From positions 24,830,273 to 24,894,272 of the forward strand of contig NC_079513.1 in NCBI RefSeq assembly GCF_000801105.2: DNA of 64,000 nt, written 5' to 3'. Source of the DNA: Raphanus sativus. Its lineage: Eukaryota; Streptophyta; Magnoliopsida; Brassicales; Brassicaceae. The position numbers were made by a program, and so were the translations under genes. Position 1 is the stretch's first letter. Every line of letters starts with the position of its first letter. Shown piece after piece: positions 14,310 to 24,539 of the stretch. Under the pieces are notes generated by a model that was given only the letters and a program-made list of their open reading frames with translations, had not been told where the DNA came from and ran no database searches.

Positions 14310-14505
14310 TATTTTTTTGAATTATACAGAGGTATCTTGACCCCATAGAAGTGGTCCAGACTAATCACGTGTTGCCACATGTCGGTTTTCTATCCCTGGC
14401 GATGCCAAAATGTTAATTTCCCAGTGGCCGGGACTCAAACCCAAGTGGCGGAACTCACAGTTCAACAAAGTCTATCTAATGACATCTAAGCCGGAATCAC
14501 TTATT
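14310..14505 (-). repeat. SINE-like segment with B-box-like motif
   Basis: Read on the minus strand, the stretch has a GGGTTTGAGTCCC motif resembling a tRNA B box, and it ends in an A-rich tail (T-rich on the plus strand near 14310-14330). I could not find matching target duplications. It may instead be the end of another element. Confidence 0.35.
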
Positions 14506-14799
14506 CCTATGTTATAGTTACGTTACCTGTATAATGAATACAAAATAGTCATCAAATAAGTCTTGAATGTCATATATAGGTATAGATCCGGTTCACCTAT
14601 TACATTATAAATGTCTTCTTTTTTTTTTTGGTCATAAACACACATACAGTTCGTTATATTTTGAACATATTCATACACGTACATAAGACTAGCTAAATTC
14701 ATAAATTTATATCAAAATGTGTATTTAAATAAGAACATGTATATTGATTTCTATTGTATTTAAAATATTTTAAAATGTTAATATATTATTATATAAAGC

Positions 14800-16467
14800 T
14801 TGGTTTTTCAAAGTTACTAATTAACACGATCGCGACACATGGCAACTATCACTTTAAGATTGTGACATGTGTTAAATTGTATTAACTTTTATTATAATTA
14901 TCTAAAATAAATTGATTCCATAGTAATTTTCCTTTTAAAAATAATTTGGTGATAAATATAATACTATAAATTATTTAATTAACAAATACGAAATTTTCCT
15001 TATTTATTTAAGGATTTTTTACGAATTATCTCATAATAAACAAAGAATATTATTAAGTAATTTTTAAAGAATTTAAAGATTATCTTATTTATTTAAAGAA
15101 TTTTTTTAACAATAATACGAAATTTTCCTTAACTAATTTATGAATTTTACTTATTTATTTTTTTGTTGATAATGAACCTTATATTAAAGCCTACTTAATT
15201 AAAATTGTGTCAATATAAATATATAAACTAAAAAATTATTATAACTATATAAAAAATGATTACATAGTAATTTTCCTTTTTATATTATACCAAGAAAAAA
15301 GAAAAGTAAATATATAATATATTTATATATTAATGATGATTCGTTAAAAAAACCTTTATTATTATATATTTTAAAAATTTATATATAATATATTTTTTAA
15401 ATATATAATTATTATAATTATTTTTAAATGGAAAATTACTATGTAATTAGTTTTTTAACAAAAGTTAATTTTATTATCTTAGTATAATTATTTTTAATTA
15501 TGAGATAATTTAACATATATCACAATTTTAAATATACCATTATAATAATTAAATATAATATTTTAATTAAATATGTATTTTCTAATGATGATTTAATTAA
15601 CAAAGAAAAATTGTAAAAATATTAGTGATATTGAAAATAAACGAATTTTGAAAATGCCAGCTTTTAGGAATAGTTAAATTAACTGGAAATAATTAATTAA
15701 AAGAAAATTTATTTGCCCAAAAAAAAGAAACTTAAACTATAATCAATTTGTAAAGTATTTAACACTAATTTCCTTCTCTAAATCATAAAGAAAAAATAAG
15801 TGTAAAAATATCTAATCGTAATTATATTTTAAAAAAATTAACCAAAAATTGTAAAAAAATTGCTTAATGTTAGTTTTTCTTTATTCAAATCATGAAGAAA
15901 AAAATATCTGTAAAGAAGTAAAAAAAAACTGTCAAACAATATTTGATAGTAGTTATATTTTTTTTAAAAAATCTTAGACCAAAACCTAGCTCAATATAGT
16001 CTTTAATGATAAGATTCATTTAAGATTTTAGGGAAAAAATTGTATTAAATAAATTATTTTTAAAAACTGTTTTTTATTGAAAAAGGAAACTTTCTAAAAA
16101 TTACTATTAACTAATTTTAAAATTGTTTTTTAACATTAAATATTTTTTTAATTAGTTGTTTCAAACTTCGTTTTTTTAAAAAAAATTTCATGGTACATAT
16201 ATTTTAGTCACTACATATTTAATACATGTCACAGCATTAGAAAAAATTATCAAATAATCTTTGCAATTATCTTTTGGTTAGGAATTTAAAAATGGAAAAT
16301 TACTATTAAATAATATTTATAATTAATTCTAATTTTTTTTGTTTTGGTTATTATCTTAGTATATATACTTTTAGTTATGAGATATATTAGACAAGTCACC
16401 TATATAATCGCCATCATATTTTAAATATATAATCGCCATCATATTAATATCAACTTTGAAAAACCAA
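14800..16467. mobile_element. TIR-bounded AT-rich element, about 1.67 kb
   Basis: A 16-bp sequence TTGGTTTTTCAAAGTT at 14800-14815 returns as its exact reverse complement at 16452-16467. The space between is AT-rich and non-coding. A short internal duplication (ATATAATCGCCATCATAT, twice) lies near the right end. No clear target duplication is seen, so the superfamily is unknown. Confidence 0.45.
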
Positions 16468-16793
16468 ACAACTTTTAAAAAAAAATATTAAACAAAAATA
16501 AATTTTAAATTCAACAATACAATAAATTAATTATAAAAATCATGAACAAAAACTATCTATTAAATAAATAAATAAAATTCATCTATGTACCATGATTACA
16601 AAATACAAATTTTAACTTGAACTTATAAACATTTTAATTATAAAATAAATCTCATACAACATATACGAATCAATCATAAAATTATCACAATTATTCTTAT
16701 TTTATGTTATTTATTAAAACTAAAACACCAAAAAACCGTTGCAACGCAACGGGCTCATATCTAGTATATAATAAAGATCTACATACAATCAAT

Positions 16794-17466
16794 TAGGGCT
16801 GGGCGTTCGGGTACCCATTCGGGTTTCGGTTCAGTCCATTCGGGTTTCGGGTTTTCGGGGTCAAAGATTTCAGCCCCATTCGGATATTTCTAAATTTCGG
16901 TTCGGGTTCGGTTCGGATCTTTGCGGGTTCGGTTCGGGTTCGGATAACCCATTTAAAATGTTTTTAAATTTTCAAAATTCATTATATACTTTAAATTTTC
17001 AAAATCTATAAGAAAGATAATATATTACATATAAATTTTCATAACATATATGTCAAAATACCTTAATTTAAACATATAAATTGGTTTTCTTTGAATATTT
17101 GGATAATAATCAATAGATATTTAACTATTTTTGGTATTTTCAGTATACTTTAGCTATTTTAAACATTTATTTTTGACTATTTGCATATATTTTCGAGTAT
17201 TTTGAAAAACTTAAAGGTATCTTATATATTTTTAATATTTTAATATACATTATATATAAAAATAATTTATATATTAAGTATATAATTTATTTCGGATACA
17301 TTCGGGTACCCAAAATCTTCGGTTCGGATCGGGTTCGGTTTCGGTTCTTTAAATACCAAAATTTGAACCCGTTCGGATATTTAATCAATTTCGATTCGAG
17401 TTCGGTGCTACTTTTTCGGATCGGGTTCGGTTCGGTTTTTCGGGTTCGGATTATTTGCCCAGCCCT
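16794..17466 (+). mobile_element. TTCGG-rich MITE, copy 1 (673 bp)
   Basis: The element has terminal inverted repeats AGGGCTGGGC / GCCCAGCCCT and TTCGGGTTCGG-rich segments at both ends around an AT-rich core. It is flanked by a near 9-bp direct repeat (ACAATCAAT left, ACCAATCAAT right, one base inserted). Copies 2 (34887) and 3 (48502) share the structure. The 9-bp target duplication suggests a Mutator-like non-autonomous element. The Arg/Ser/Glu-rich minus-strand frame it produces is only a by-product of the TTCGG repeats. Confidence 0.8.
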
Positions 17467-19055
17467 ACCAATCAATTAGGCTGAAAATTCTAACCATTTT
17501 TATCTATTTGATCAAATCTACACTAACATATTTTGCATGCAGTATATCCTTAATCAACTTAATTCTAATTTATTTATTTAGTGTTATCTGGTAGATTTGA
17601 AAAGTGGATTGGTTACTTTTAATATTTTATCATATATTTCAGGTTTTCTATTTACCAACTTCCATCTATATATTTTAAATTTGATATCTTAACTTTTATA
17701 ACTGAGAGGTTGGTTATTTGCAGTTTTAAAATGGGTTTTGGTTTATGATTTTCTAAAAAAAAATTACCAATCAGATTTTTGAAAAATAGATTCCCTAAAT
17801 ATAGGGAACCTTATTTTGAAGTAATTATCTATTTCTTAACAAACTAAAAGTTTTCTTGGTTTCTTAAGAATATACATGATTTTTTTTATTTTTTTCTATT
17901 TGTTGAAATATTAAAATACATTTAACAGGTAGATTAACAAATTCTTTTTAAACAGTCTCATTCAAATAAAATTATCATTCATCATAAAATTGGTTAAATT
18001 CGCAAACTATATAATTTTTAAACAAAATTAATTATTAACATATGTTAAACTTTATATCTACAACATATATATTATTATTTTATTTATTTTGAAAATAACA
18101 GCAATATATTATTTATAAATAACTATATACAAGCATAATAGTATATACTAACCTTTAGTTCATGCGTTATTTAAAAAATGTGTTACTAGAAAAAGATAAA
18201 TTTAAAAAATATTAGTGACAAATCAATTTACTTATAAATTTAGTTTTATTTTAATTATAACAAAATATATTGAGAAAAAATATAAAAAATCATACTAAAA
18301 ATCAAATATATTTTATAAAATACTGAATTAATTAGTAACAAAGAAAACAAAAATTATATCTTCCATTCAAAAAATAATTGCATAGGTTTTTAAATTTTTC
18401 TTGACCAAGTATACAGTTTTAAAATAATAAATATCAAAATCAAAATGAGAATATTCCAACTTTATAAAAGATAAAATCATAATGATAAAAATATTATTTT
18501 TTAAATCTAACACAAAAAAACAAATATATTGTAAAAAACAAAGTAATATAATATTTTTGAAATCTTAGTTAATAATAAAATCAGAAAAACTTAATATCAT
18601 GGCATAAAATATCAGATATTGAAAAAATTACTAAAATAATATGATATATACTAATATTTATACAATTTACTAAAATAATAGAGCTATATTTTTAAACATA
18701 AAAATGTATTTACTTATAAGATCTTGCAAATTACTAAAGTAATATAGTTTCAATATTATTTTTAACACAACATGAAAATATATATAATAAACAAATATTT
18801 GTAGTATAACTAAAAAAATTTTAAATGTATTGTATGCAAATTGTAAAACTTAAAAAGCTATATTAGAAGAGATTATATATTTGATTATTTCAGATTATAA
18901 TTTATGTATCAACTCTCAAAAATATACTAATAAGTAATAACAATCAATAAGAAAATGAAATGTATAAAAAGTCTATATGATAATAAAAAACAAATCACTA
19001 TACATTAATAATTACGAATAAGAAGCTTAAATAATAGTTATAGATTTATAATATA
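17467..19055. other. AT-rich intergenic DNA
   Basis: The stretch is strongly AT-rich, with no reading frame of note and no gene. It probably consists of old transposon debris. I see no intact element borders inside it. Confidence 0.55.
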
Positions 19056-19837
19056 TATATACTATTAAAGCATGATCATATTTGAATTTTTACCTAAACT
19101 TACCCTTTTTTTTTTTTTTTTTTTTTTGTGCCACTTGGGGAAATCTCACACCCAGGAACCCCTGAAGGTGGAGTCGAACCCCGGTACCTTGGATGCCACT
19201 TAGCCACTAGACTAAGCTGACCCGGCCCTAAACCTACCCTTCTATTATAAGGAAGTCACATGTTTCATTAAGGGTATTTCTGTTATTTTGTATCATTTTC
19301 AATTAATGGGTCTTTTAATTATAGGCCCAAACTTTTTGTTCATTTAATTTCACGGTTTTGGGTCATTTGGACCGATTTTTTAATATTTATCAAAGTTCAC
19401 ATTTTCGTTTGGGGCATTTGGGCAAGTTCTAATATTGATATTAACAAATATTTCCACATAATTATTATTATTTATTTTTTTCAATATAATTAAAAACTTT
19501 TTGAAAATATTTTTAATATTGATAATGAAAGACTTAAAAATTATTAAAAGAATATAATATTAATTTATTCACAAGTTAATCTGTTAAAAATTATATCTTT
19601 CAAAAATTTAGTACATAAAAGTGAAAATTGATTGAAAAATTTTAAAATACCACTTCAAATTTTTGAAAAAAAATCAAGTTCAATTTAAACATAAATACCC
19701 ATTTATAAAATAAAATAAAAATAAAAATAAACAATACAATAAAAATAAATGAAAATATTTCATTTCACAAACTATTCAAAAATTTTAAAAAAAAAAGAAA
19801 AATAAATCCGCGCTTTAAAGCGCGGATCAAAACCTAG
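19056..19837 (+). mobile_element. Small Helitron with SINE inside
   Basis: The 5' end reads TATATACTATTAAAG and is close to the TCTATACTATTAAAA start of the Helitron at 50340-51011, with the second base changed. The following bases (CATATTTGAATTTTTACC) also match that element. The 3' end is a perfect palindrome CCGCGCTTTAAAGCGCGG, then CTAG at 19834-19837 and T. A SINE sits inside at 19106-19227. Confidence 0.65.
19106..19227 (-). mobile_element. tRNA-derived SINE nested in a Helitron
   Basis: On the minus strand it reads an A-box-like TTAGTCTAGTGGCTAAGTGG, a B box GGTTCGACTCC and a poly-A tail (poly-T at 19106-19128 on the plus strand). It is flanked by 12-bp target duplications CTAAACTTACCC (19094-19105) and CTAAACCTACCC (19228-19239), which differ at one base. 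The duplicated target belongs to the surrounding Helitron, so the SINE came later. Confidence 0.85.
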
Positions 19838-19942
19838 TATAACATTAAATGTAAATCTTCTAAAACTTCTACGACAATATCAAAATTATATAATTATAAA
19901 ATAAAAAAAATATCCGTAAGAAGGTGCGGGTCAAAGCTCTAG
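19838..19942 (+). mobile_element. Helitron 3' end, truncated
   Basis: A short AT-rich piece ends in GTGCGGGTCAAAGCTCTAG, the GGGTCAAA...CTAG tail seen in other Helitrons here. Its hairpin has decayed. CTAG is at 19939-19942 and is followed directly by the next element's start. Confidence 0.5.
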
Positions 19943-20818
19943 TCTATTATATTAAAAGAGAAGTCATTACTTATTTCATGTGTGATATTTAAAATTTGAT
20001 TATCTTCTAAAATCATTAATTAAAATATACCTATCATTTAATTTTATATTATATCTATGTAACTACTTTAATCATGATATCTTTCATTATATATATTATA
20101 TATATATTATATATATATATAAAATTCCAATAATTTTTTTGAAAAAGATTTTTAACAAATCTAAATACTTAAAATTTGATTTAAAAACTTTCATCTAATT
20201 TCATAATTAATACTAAATATTGTTATACATTAATATATACTCATTTATCATTTTATAAAACGAAAAATAATTCTATCACATTTTTATTTAGTTTACAATC
20301 ATAGTCTTTCAGATTAAAGTTACTATTATACTGAAATAAATATGATAAAATTATATTAAATTGATATATTAAATATTTTATTTTTTAAAATATAAATACT
20401 TATCTTAAATAATATAGTATGTTAGTAAAACGGATATCACATAATAAATTATATAATTCATGTCTACAAATTAACATATCTTAAACTTACATATAACAAT
20501 ATATTATCTAAAATAAAATAAACATAAAAATTGCTTAAAGGTAATCCAAACTTCAAAAGGGAAGGTAAGAATTTAGTATAAATTAAACACAGATTAATTT
20601 TTAGATATTTTGTTCCATGTATATTTTTAATCCTTTAATAACAGATATGTAACAGTTTGAAACAATTGAGTAATTACGACATATAAACTATAAAATTATT
20701 GTTTTTAAATAATTATATAAATATTTAAATATATAGTTATCGTCGATATATATCACTAATGATCTAAAACAAATATATATAAATATATATAAAGAAAATG
20801 AAATATCCGCGATCATAG
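19943..20818 (+). mobile_element. Helitron-like element in head-to-tail series
   Basis: It begins TCTATTATATTAAAAGAGAAG, a typical Helitron 5' end, directly after the CTAG of the previous piece. A decayed 3' end (CCGCGATCATAG at 20807-20818) is followed at once by another TCTATC start. The interior is AT-rich with no coding frame. Confidence 0.45.
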
Positions 20819-21537
20819 TCTATCTTTAAAATTAAAAGGTTCGAAAAGGGTTCAACCCTCTTTTACATATTTTGATGGGTTCGAAAAAGGTTAGGGTTCA
20901 CTTAGGACTGAACTTAAATTATATAGGGTTGAAGTGGACTGGGTTATCCTATATAACATACCTACTTATAGTTACTGGATTTTATTTTCAAACTCAATGG
21001 GCCATAATAGCCAATACACCATGTTTGAGAACTTCTTTTCGAACTATAGACTCTTTAATTTCTTCATGTAGAAGTACAAAATATGTTTAAAAATCTAATT
21101 TTAATCTTTCAAAAAGAAGAAAAAATTGTTTCCTAAAAATATTAGTTTTATCTGTACTAAAAATTTTGAATAAACGCAATATTATTATTAGTTATATCAA
21201 GTGTCCATTTTATATTTCTTATAATAGTAAGCAATTAAATTTTTGTAAGTTAAAATTATTGTGCGTGCATAGTGACGGTGAGCTTTACTCAAATTTATTT
21301 CACACGAAATACGTCAACATTCGGTGCAGGCAGATGGATGGAGTAGTCATCATTGACTTCTTTCCTTGACATCCTTTTTCACGTTTACAATATTCTCCCT
21401 TGGAGACCAGTGTCACTATCTTCTATATCTCAGCGTCTTTGTTGCTTTGTTAAATTTTTTTAAGGAAAACCCAATGAAAAAATAATAGTAAAGTAAAAAG
21501 AGTACAACTGCACAAGTTTTCCCTCGATTGAATAGCT
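20819..21537. other. Intergenic, downstream of Copia relic
   Basis: The short frames at 20872 and 21166 match nothing I know. A long terminal repeat or polypurine tract for the neighbouring Copia relic is not recognisable. The start may be the 5' end of yet another Helitron (TCTATCTTTAAAATTAAAAG). Confidence 0.4.
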
Positions 21538-23300
21538 TTATAGGTCTTGTAAGTGTCGCATCCCTATATTATAGACATGCTTTTTAAACACAGAGGTAAG
21601 AAGTGATTTTGTGAAGAGATTTGCAGCATTGTCACATGATCGAACATACTTTACTTCAATCTCTTTATTCTTCTCGAGCTCCTGAGTGTATGAGAAAAAC
21701 TTTAGAGGTATATGTTTGGTTCTATTGCTTTTGATATATTCCTCCTTTGTTTGAGTCACGCATGCCGCATTTTCTTCATATAAAATTATTGAGGTTGCAT
21801 CTTTGTTAATCCCACTACTTGATCAGATATGACGGTTTATTGATCTCAGTCATACGCACTCTCTACTTGCTTCATGGAGTGCAATGATTTCAGTATGATT
21901 TGAAGAAGTAGCTACGAGTGTTTGCTTTTGAGAACGCCAAGATATGGTGGTGCCTCCAATTGTAAAAATGTATCCTGTTTGTGATTGAGATTTGTATGGA
22001 TCTAACAAATAACTTGCATCTGCAAAACCAATCATTTGACCCTTTGAATTTTTAGGGTAAGATAGACCTAAATCAATGGTCCCTTGAAGGTAACGAAAGA
22101 CATGTTTAATTCCATTTCAATGTCTTCGTGTAGGGGACGAACTGAATCTTGCTAAAAGATTGATGGCAAAAGATATATCAGGTCGAGTACAATTTGCAAG
22201 ATACATAAGAGCTCCAATTGCACTTAAATATGAGATTTCAGGACCAAGTATTTCTTCATTTTCCTCAGATGGTCGAAATGGATCATCTTCAACATTAAGT
22301 GATCCAACGACCATCGGTGTGCTAAGAGGAGATGCTTTATCCATGTTAAAGCGTTTCAGTACTCTTTTGGTATATGTAGATTGATGTAGAAATATACCCT
22401 TTTGAGAATGCTCAATCTGTTTTGTCTGCCCGAGATCTTTCATCTCAAATTCTCCTTTTAAATAATCTGATGTCTTTTGTATTTCTTCTTGATTTCCGAT
22501 AATGTTAAGATCATCAACGTAGACCGCGATTATCACAAATACGGTTATAGTTTCTTTATGAAAACACAAGAGCATATAGGATCATTTGTGTATCCTTTTT
22601 TTGTTAAATGCTCACTTAGACGATTATACCACATACGTCCTGATTTCTTTAAGCCATATAACGATCTTTGCAATTTTAATGCACATAATTCTTTAGCTTT
22701 GGAACTTAACATTTCAGGAATTTTAAATCCATATGAGATTCTCATATAGATATCAGTATCTAATGATCCATATAATTATGCCGTAGCCACATCCATGAGA
22801 CGCATTTCTAAATTTTCATTGGCTGCTAGGCTCATCAAGTATCTAAACGTGATTGCGTCCATAACGGAAGAATAAGTTTTCTCATAATCAATTTCAGGCA
22901 TGTGAGAGAAACTTTGGGCTACGAGACGAGCTTTGTATCTTGTAATCTCATTTTTCTCATTTCGTTTTTGGACAAACACCGATTTGTATCCAACAGGTTT
23001 CACATCATTGGGTGTGAGCACAATTGGTCAGAATATGTTTTGTTTGTTAAGGGAATCTAGTTCGACTTAAATTATATCTTTCCATTTTATCCAGTCATGT
23101 CTCTTTTGACATTCATATACATACTTTGGTTCTGGATCTTCGTTTTCTTTATTTATTTCTTTTGCTAAGAGATATGAAAAAACATCATCAATACCATTCA
23201 TCTTATTTTGTTTCCATATTTTCCATTATGGATGTAATTGATAGAAATCTCGTGATTTCTTCAGATTTAAGATGCTTTATATTATCGTTAGATTTAAAAT
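21538..23300 (-). pseudogene. Ty1/Copia retrotransposon polymerase relic (RT and RNase H)
   Basis: Read on the minus strand from about 23300, pieces of a Copia polyprotein appear in order. First is the region before reverse transcriptase (KMNGIDDVFSYLLAKEINKEN, then DPEPKYVYECQKRHDW). Next is the RT start (PVGYKSVFVQKRNEKNE, YKARLVAQSFS), then SLYGLKKSGRMWYNRL, the catalytic YVDD at about 22510-22521, and the RNase H tail (SQTGYIFTIGGTTISWRSQK, SCDNAANLFTKSL) ending at 21538. Several stops and frameshifts break it (frames end and restart near 22750, 22575, 22120 and 22035). Gag, protease, integrase and both LTRs are not seen. It is an inactive fragment. Confidence 0.88.
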
Positions 23301-23329
23301 TTGCTTCTTCCAAAATATTTTCCACTATT

Positions 23330-23740
23330 TTGGGAGTATCATGCTTCTACAACCACTTTTTGTTACTGAGAGTCATTGGCAGCCAAGTCAAAGAAATGAA
23401 CCTGCTCTTGAGCCTTTGGACAGTAGTTTTTGTGGTCACTTGTGCTACAATGATTTATACATTTTGTTAACTGCTCTTTCGTTAAAATAAATAGCCAAAA
23501 CTGCAAAGACTATTGATTTTTTTTTGATTACCCAAGCATTAATTTGTTATGTTTTTGAGATTAAGTAACATTACAAAATTTGATACAATGTGAATCTGAA
23601 TTGTAATTTTTGCCTATTAACGCATACTAATTTAGTTATTTTTATTAAAAAAATAAAATTAATAATCAGTTCATATTGTTCACTGATATGTCTCTATCTT
23701 TGAAAAATATACAATTTATTTAATTCTGACTCGCTCTTTT
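23330..23740. repeat. Dispersed direct repeat, copy 1
   Basis: The stretch beginning CTTCTACAACCACTTTTTGTTA is repeated with small changes at 28030-28505. Shared blocks include CAAGTCAAAGAAATGAACC, AAATAGCCAAAACTGCA and ATCTTTGAAAAATATACAA. Its origin is unknown. Confidence 0.7.
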
Positions 23741-24192
23741 AAAAAACATAAAATGTTATTTTTATGAAATTTATAATTTTCTAATGTTTAGTCATAGATA
23801 TTGTATAGTATATGTTTAATTTGAAGATATATTGACCTTTCTACATTTGATTTGAATGTATTATGTATTTTAATGAGAATTTTGGTGATAGTTAAAACAN
23901 NNNNNNNNNNNNNNNNNNNNNNNNNNNNNNNNNNNNNNNNNNNNNNNNNNNNNNNNNNNNNNNNNNNNNNNNNNNNNNNNNNNNNNNNNNNNNNNNNNNA
24001 ACCATATGACATGTCATCAATCTTAATAGCCACGTCACAATTTTTTTTGTGAAAACGATTGTAGAGAAGACATGTGGCAAATCACTTCTCAAATATAAAC
24101 TAGGGGATAAATCGAAAGTAGATGTTAGGAAGAATTAAATAAAACGGTTATTCAGGTTTTCTTAGATCCTTGATGTAGGTTCTCTAGATAAC
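23741..24192. other. AT-rich DNA with assembly gap
   Basis: No gene is seen. Exactly 100 N lie at 23900-23999, the usual code for a gap of unknown size. Reading frames that run through the N block are meaningless. The part 24120-24192 resembles the downstream flank of the second ESF1-like gene. Confidence 0.9.
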
Positions 24193-24539
24193 TCATGGAC
24201 ACCAACCTTCACAGTTTGCTTTGGTCCCGGAACAACCCTTAGTGGAGGGACAACAAAAGCAAGTCTTATCTTTGGTTGTGAGCTTTGGACATGTTTTTTG
24301 CGTGCATTTATTCTGTTTCGCTAGAAGACTTCGGACATTGACAGCTATATAAACAAAAAAAAAAGTAAAAACAATATCATTTGGAGGAAAAAACAATTAT
24401 CGAAAAATTTATGATGGAATTACAATAGTGAAAAAAATAGGTAATGAAGAAATGAGAACTATTATAAATGCATACATTCATGAAGAGGAAATAAAGTAAT
24501 CAAGATGATGCAAAAGATAGCGAACTGGGATGACGACAT
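24193..24539 (-). CDS. ESF1/MEG-like secreted cysteine-rich peptide A
   Basis: Two exons, 24539-24476 and 24344-24193, join in frame to 71 residues. Exon 1 codes a signal peptide (MSSSQFAIFCIILITLFPLHE). Exon 2 codes a short spacer and a mature domain with eight cysteines in the pattern C-x4-C-x9-C-x-C-C-x5-C-x6-C-x3-C (CFCC core), ending NCEGWCP. The signal peptide ending in LHE, the phase-1 intron behind it and the CxCC core match the Embryo Surrounding Factor 1 / maternally expressed gene peptides. In Arabidopsis, ESF1 peptides from the central cell act on early embryo and suspensor patterning. A defensin-like classification is the main alternative. It lies 193 bp from an assembly gap. A paralogue with the same architecture is at 52444-52807. 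Family assignment is firm; function here is inferred. Confidence 0.82.

Larger units (their letters stand above)
14075..16764 (+). mobile_element. Probable Helitron 3, AT-rich, with nested insertions
   Basis: The proposed start TCTTATATACTAATAAAAACCC resembles Helitron 5' ends, although the base before it is G rather than A. The 3' end is clear: CCGTTGC-AAC-GCAACGG is a perfect 7-bp stem at about 16736-16752, followed by CTAG at 16761-16764 and a T. The inside is almost pure AT-rich DNA with no coding frame. The 5' border is uncertain. A TIR-bounded element and a SINE-like stretch appear to be nested in it. Confidence 0.5.

Noticed and set aside
16840..17460. Telomere-like or satellite nature of the TTCGGGTTCGG runs
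   Set aside because: The motif differs from the plant telomere repeat and is bounded by inverted repeats and target duplications, so it belongs to a MITE.
17287..17475. Arg/Ser/Glu-rich frame in MITE copy 1 (also frames in copy 3)
   Set aside because: It results from TTCGG repeats read in one frame and is not kept between copies.
23788..24092. Reading frames crossing the N block
   Set aside because: They are translations of unknown bases and have no meaning.
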